DNA from: Mailhella sp.
GTDB lineage: Bacteria > Desulfobacterota > Desulfovibrionia > Desulfovibrionales > Desulfovibrionaceae
DNA length: 40,273 nt
NCBI GenBank assembly: GCA_017408905.1
Contig: JAFQTU010000041.1
Span: forward strand, 1 to 40,273
Reading direction: 5' to 3'
The translations under genes and the position numbers were made by a program. The notes beneath the pieces were generated by a model that saw nothing but the letters and a program-made list of their open reading frames with translations, was not told where the DNA came from and made no database searches. How positions within the stretch are numbered: the first letter of the stretch is position 1; each line of letters begins with the position of its first letter. Below, piece by piece: positions 39,184 to 40,273 of the stretch.

Positions 39184-40273
39184 ATGATCGGTATTTCCAA
39201 GCTCTACTGCGGCCAGGTGGAACCTTCTGACGCCCTGCGCTACGGCCGCCACTCCGGCAAGCTGCCCTCCCATCTGCTCCAGTTCTCCGCCGACAAGAAG
39301 CCGGTCGTGGTCTGGAACATGACCCAGCGCTGCAACCTGAAGTGCGCCCACTGCTACGCCCAGGCCGTGACCGACAAGGGCGAAGACCCCATCAACACCG
39401 AAAAGGCCAAGGTGCTCATCGACGACCTCGCCGCCTACGGTGCTCCCGTCATCCTCTTCTCCGGCGGCGAACCCACCATCCGCAAGGACCTTCCCGAACT
39501 CGCCAGCTACGCCACCTCCAAGGGTATGCGCGCCGTCATCTCCACCAACGGCACGCTCATCGACCGCAACATGGCCAAAGTTCTCAAGGACGTGGGCCTC
39601 TCCTACGTGGGCGTGTCCCTCGACGGCGGCGAAGAAGTCCACGACCACTTCCGCGGCGTGAAGGGCTCCTTCCGTCGCGCCCTCGAAGGCCTTGAATACT
39701 GCCGCGAAGAAGGCATCAAGGTCGGCCTGCGCTTCACCATCAACAAGCGTAACGCCGTCGAAGTGCCCAAGATTTTCGAGATCCTGCGCGAACGCCAGAT
39801 CCCCCGCGTGTGCTTCTACCACCTCGTGTACTCCGGCCGCGGTACCGAACTCATCAACGAAGACCTGAACCATCAGGAAACCCGTCAGATCGTGGACCTC
39901 ATCATGGATGAGACCCGCGCCTGCTTCGACGCCGGCATGCCTAAGGAAGTTCTCACTGTGGACAACCATGCCGACGGCCCCTACGTGTGGATGCGCCTGC
40001 TCAAGGAAGACCCCAAGCGCGCCGAAGAAGTCTTTGAACTGCTCCAGTTCAACGAAGGCAACAGCTCCGGCCGCGGCATCGGCTGCATTTCCTGGAACGG
40101 CGACGTTTCCGCCGACCAGTTCTGGCGTCACCACGTGTTCGGCAACGTGCTCGAACGCCCCTTCTCCGAAATCTGGGACGACTCGAACATCGAACTCCTG
40201 CACAAGCTCAAGGACAAGAAGCCCCACGTCAAGGGCCGCTGCGCCAAGTGCCGCTTCCTGAACATCTGCGGCG
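39184..40273 (+). CDS. ahbC: 12,18-didecarboxysiroheme deacetylase AhbC (partial, runs off window)
   Basis: AhbC is a radical SAM enzyme of the siroheme-dependent heme pathway; it removes two acetate groups from 12,18-didecarboxysiroheme to give iron-coproporphyrin III. The 363 codons present show the radical SAM cysteines C50, C54 and C57 (CNLKCAHC), GGEPT (94-98), VISTNGT and SLDGGEE. A C-terminal twitch/SPASM-type segment ends CAKCRFLNICG, where the window stops. The N-terminus MIGISKLYCG and LRYGR is typical of AhbC. AhbD, the related heme synthase, is the main alternative, but the N-terminus and EGNSSGRGIGCI favour AhbC. GAGGA precedes the ATG at 39184. Confidence 0.85.
   Translation, partial: MIGISKLYCGQVEPSDALRYGRHSGKLPSHLLQFSADKKPVVVWNMTQRCNLKCAHCYAQAVTDKGEDPINTEKAKVLIDDLAAYGAPVILFSGGEPTIRKDLPELASYATSKGMRAVISTNGTLIDRNMAKVLKDVGLSYVGVSLDGGEEVHDHFRGVKGSFRRALEGLEYCREEGIKVGLRFTINKRNAVEVPKIFEILRERQIPRVCFYHLVYSGRGTELINEDLNHQETRQIVDLIMDETRACFDAGMPKEVLTVDNHADGPYVWMRLLKEDPKRAEEVFELLQFNEGNSSGRGIGCISWNGDVSADQFWRHHVFGNVLERPFSEIWDDSNIELLHKLKDKKPHVKGRCAKCRFLNICG

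Noticed and set aside
1..40273. CRISPR array, tRNA, rRNA, transposase or phage genes
   Set aside because: No regularly spaced direct repeats, cloverleaf-like segments, rRNA motifs or recombinase/transposase proteins were seen while reading the window.

Overview
The window is a gene-dense, GC-rich stretch of bacterial chromosome and most likely comes from a Desulfovibrionaceae member (anaerobic Desulfovibrio/Bilophila-like). This is inferred from four traits: a siroheme-dependent heme enzyme (AhbC), archaeal-type first shikimate steps (AroA'/AroB') instead of DAHP synthase, a ferredoxin:thioredoxin reductase catalytic subunit, and fused trpGD and trpCF genes. I saw no phage, transposase, CRISPR array, tRNA or rRNA. 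Position 1 may be a contig end, because a perfect 120-bp palindrome begins exactly there.

Layout. 1-259: palindrome and a related hairpin repeat. 260-6354 (+): xseA, M23 peptidase, xseB, ispA, dxs and a membrane-anchored nuclease, closely packed. 6481-8424 (+): double-ACT protein and UPF0210 protein. 8548-9222 (-): rlpA, divergent from a 1031-aa membrane protein of unknown function (9458-12553, +). 12620-13287 (-): trmL and a 30-aa membrane miniprotein. 13478-19580 (+): PHP phosphatase, htpX, an Rsm22/METTL17-like protein, a glutaredoxin-FtrB pair and a periplasmic histidine acid phosphatase.

19627-26184 (-) is a full trp operon (trpL-E-GD-CF-B-A). 26402-34139 (+) is an aromatic operon: leader peptide, aroA', aroB', pheA, aroA, tyrA, aroC, aroK, aroE. 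The two diverge from a ~220-bp control region. Each begins with a promoter, a short leader peptide and an intrinsic terminator. The trp leader peptide has a Trp codon placed ahead of mutually exclusive hairpins. The aro leader peptide contains F-G-F-G-F-Y-F-Y-F. Together they look like paired attenuators that sense Trp and Phe/Tyr separately.

The most surprising protein-level feature is in the trp operon. The TrpG domain has lost the catalytic Cys (now Gly) and His (now Ala), and TrpE has Arg where the family has a metal-binding Glu. TrpD, TrpC, TrpF, TrpB and TrpA keep their key residues. The anthranilate synthase step is therefore either unusual (ammonia-dependent or re-purposed) or lost.

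34197-36856 (-) is rpsF-rpsR-rplI-dnaB, followed by a lipoprotein gene (-), mnmA (+) and the start of ahbC (+), which runs off the window end.
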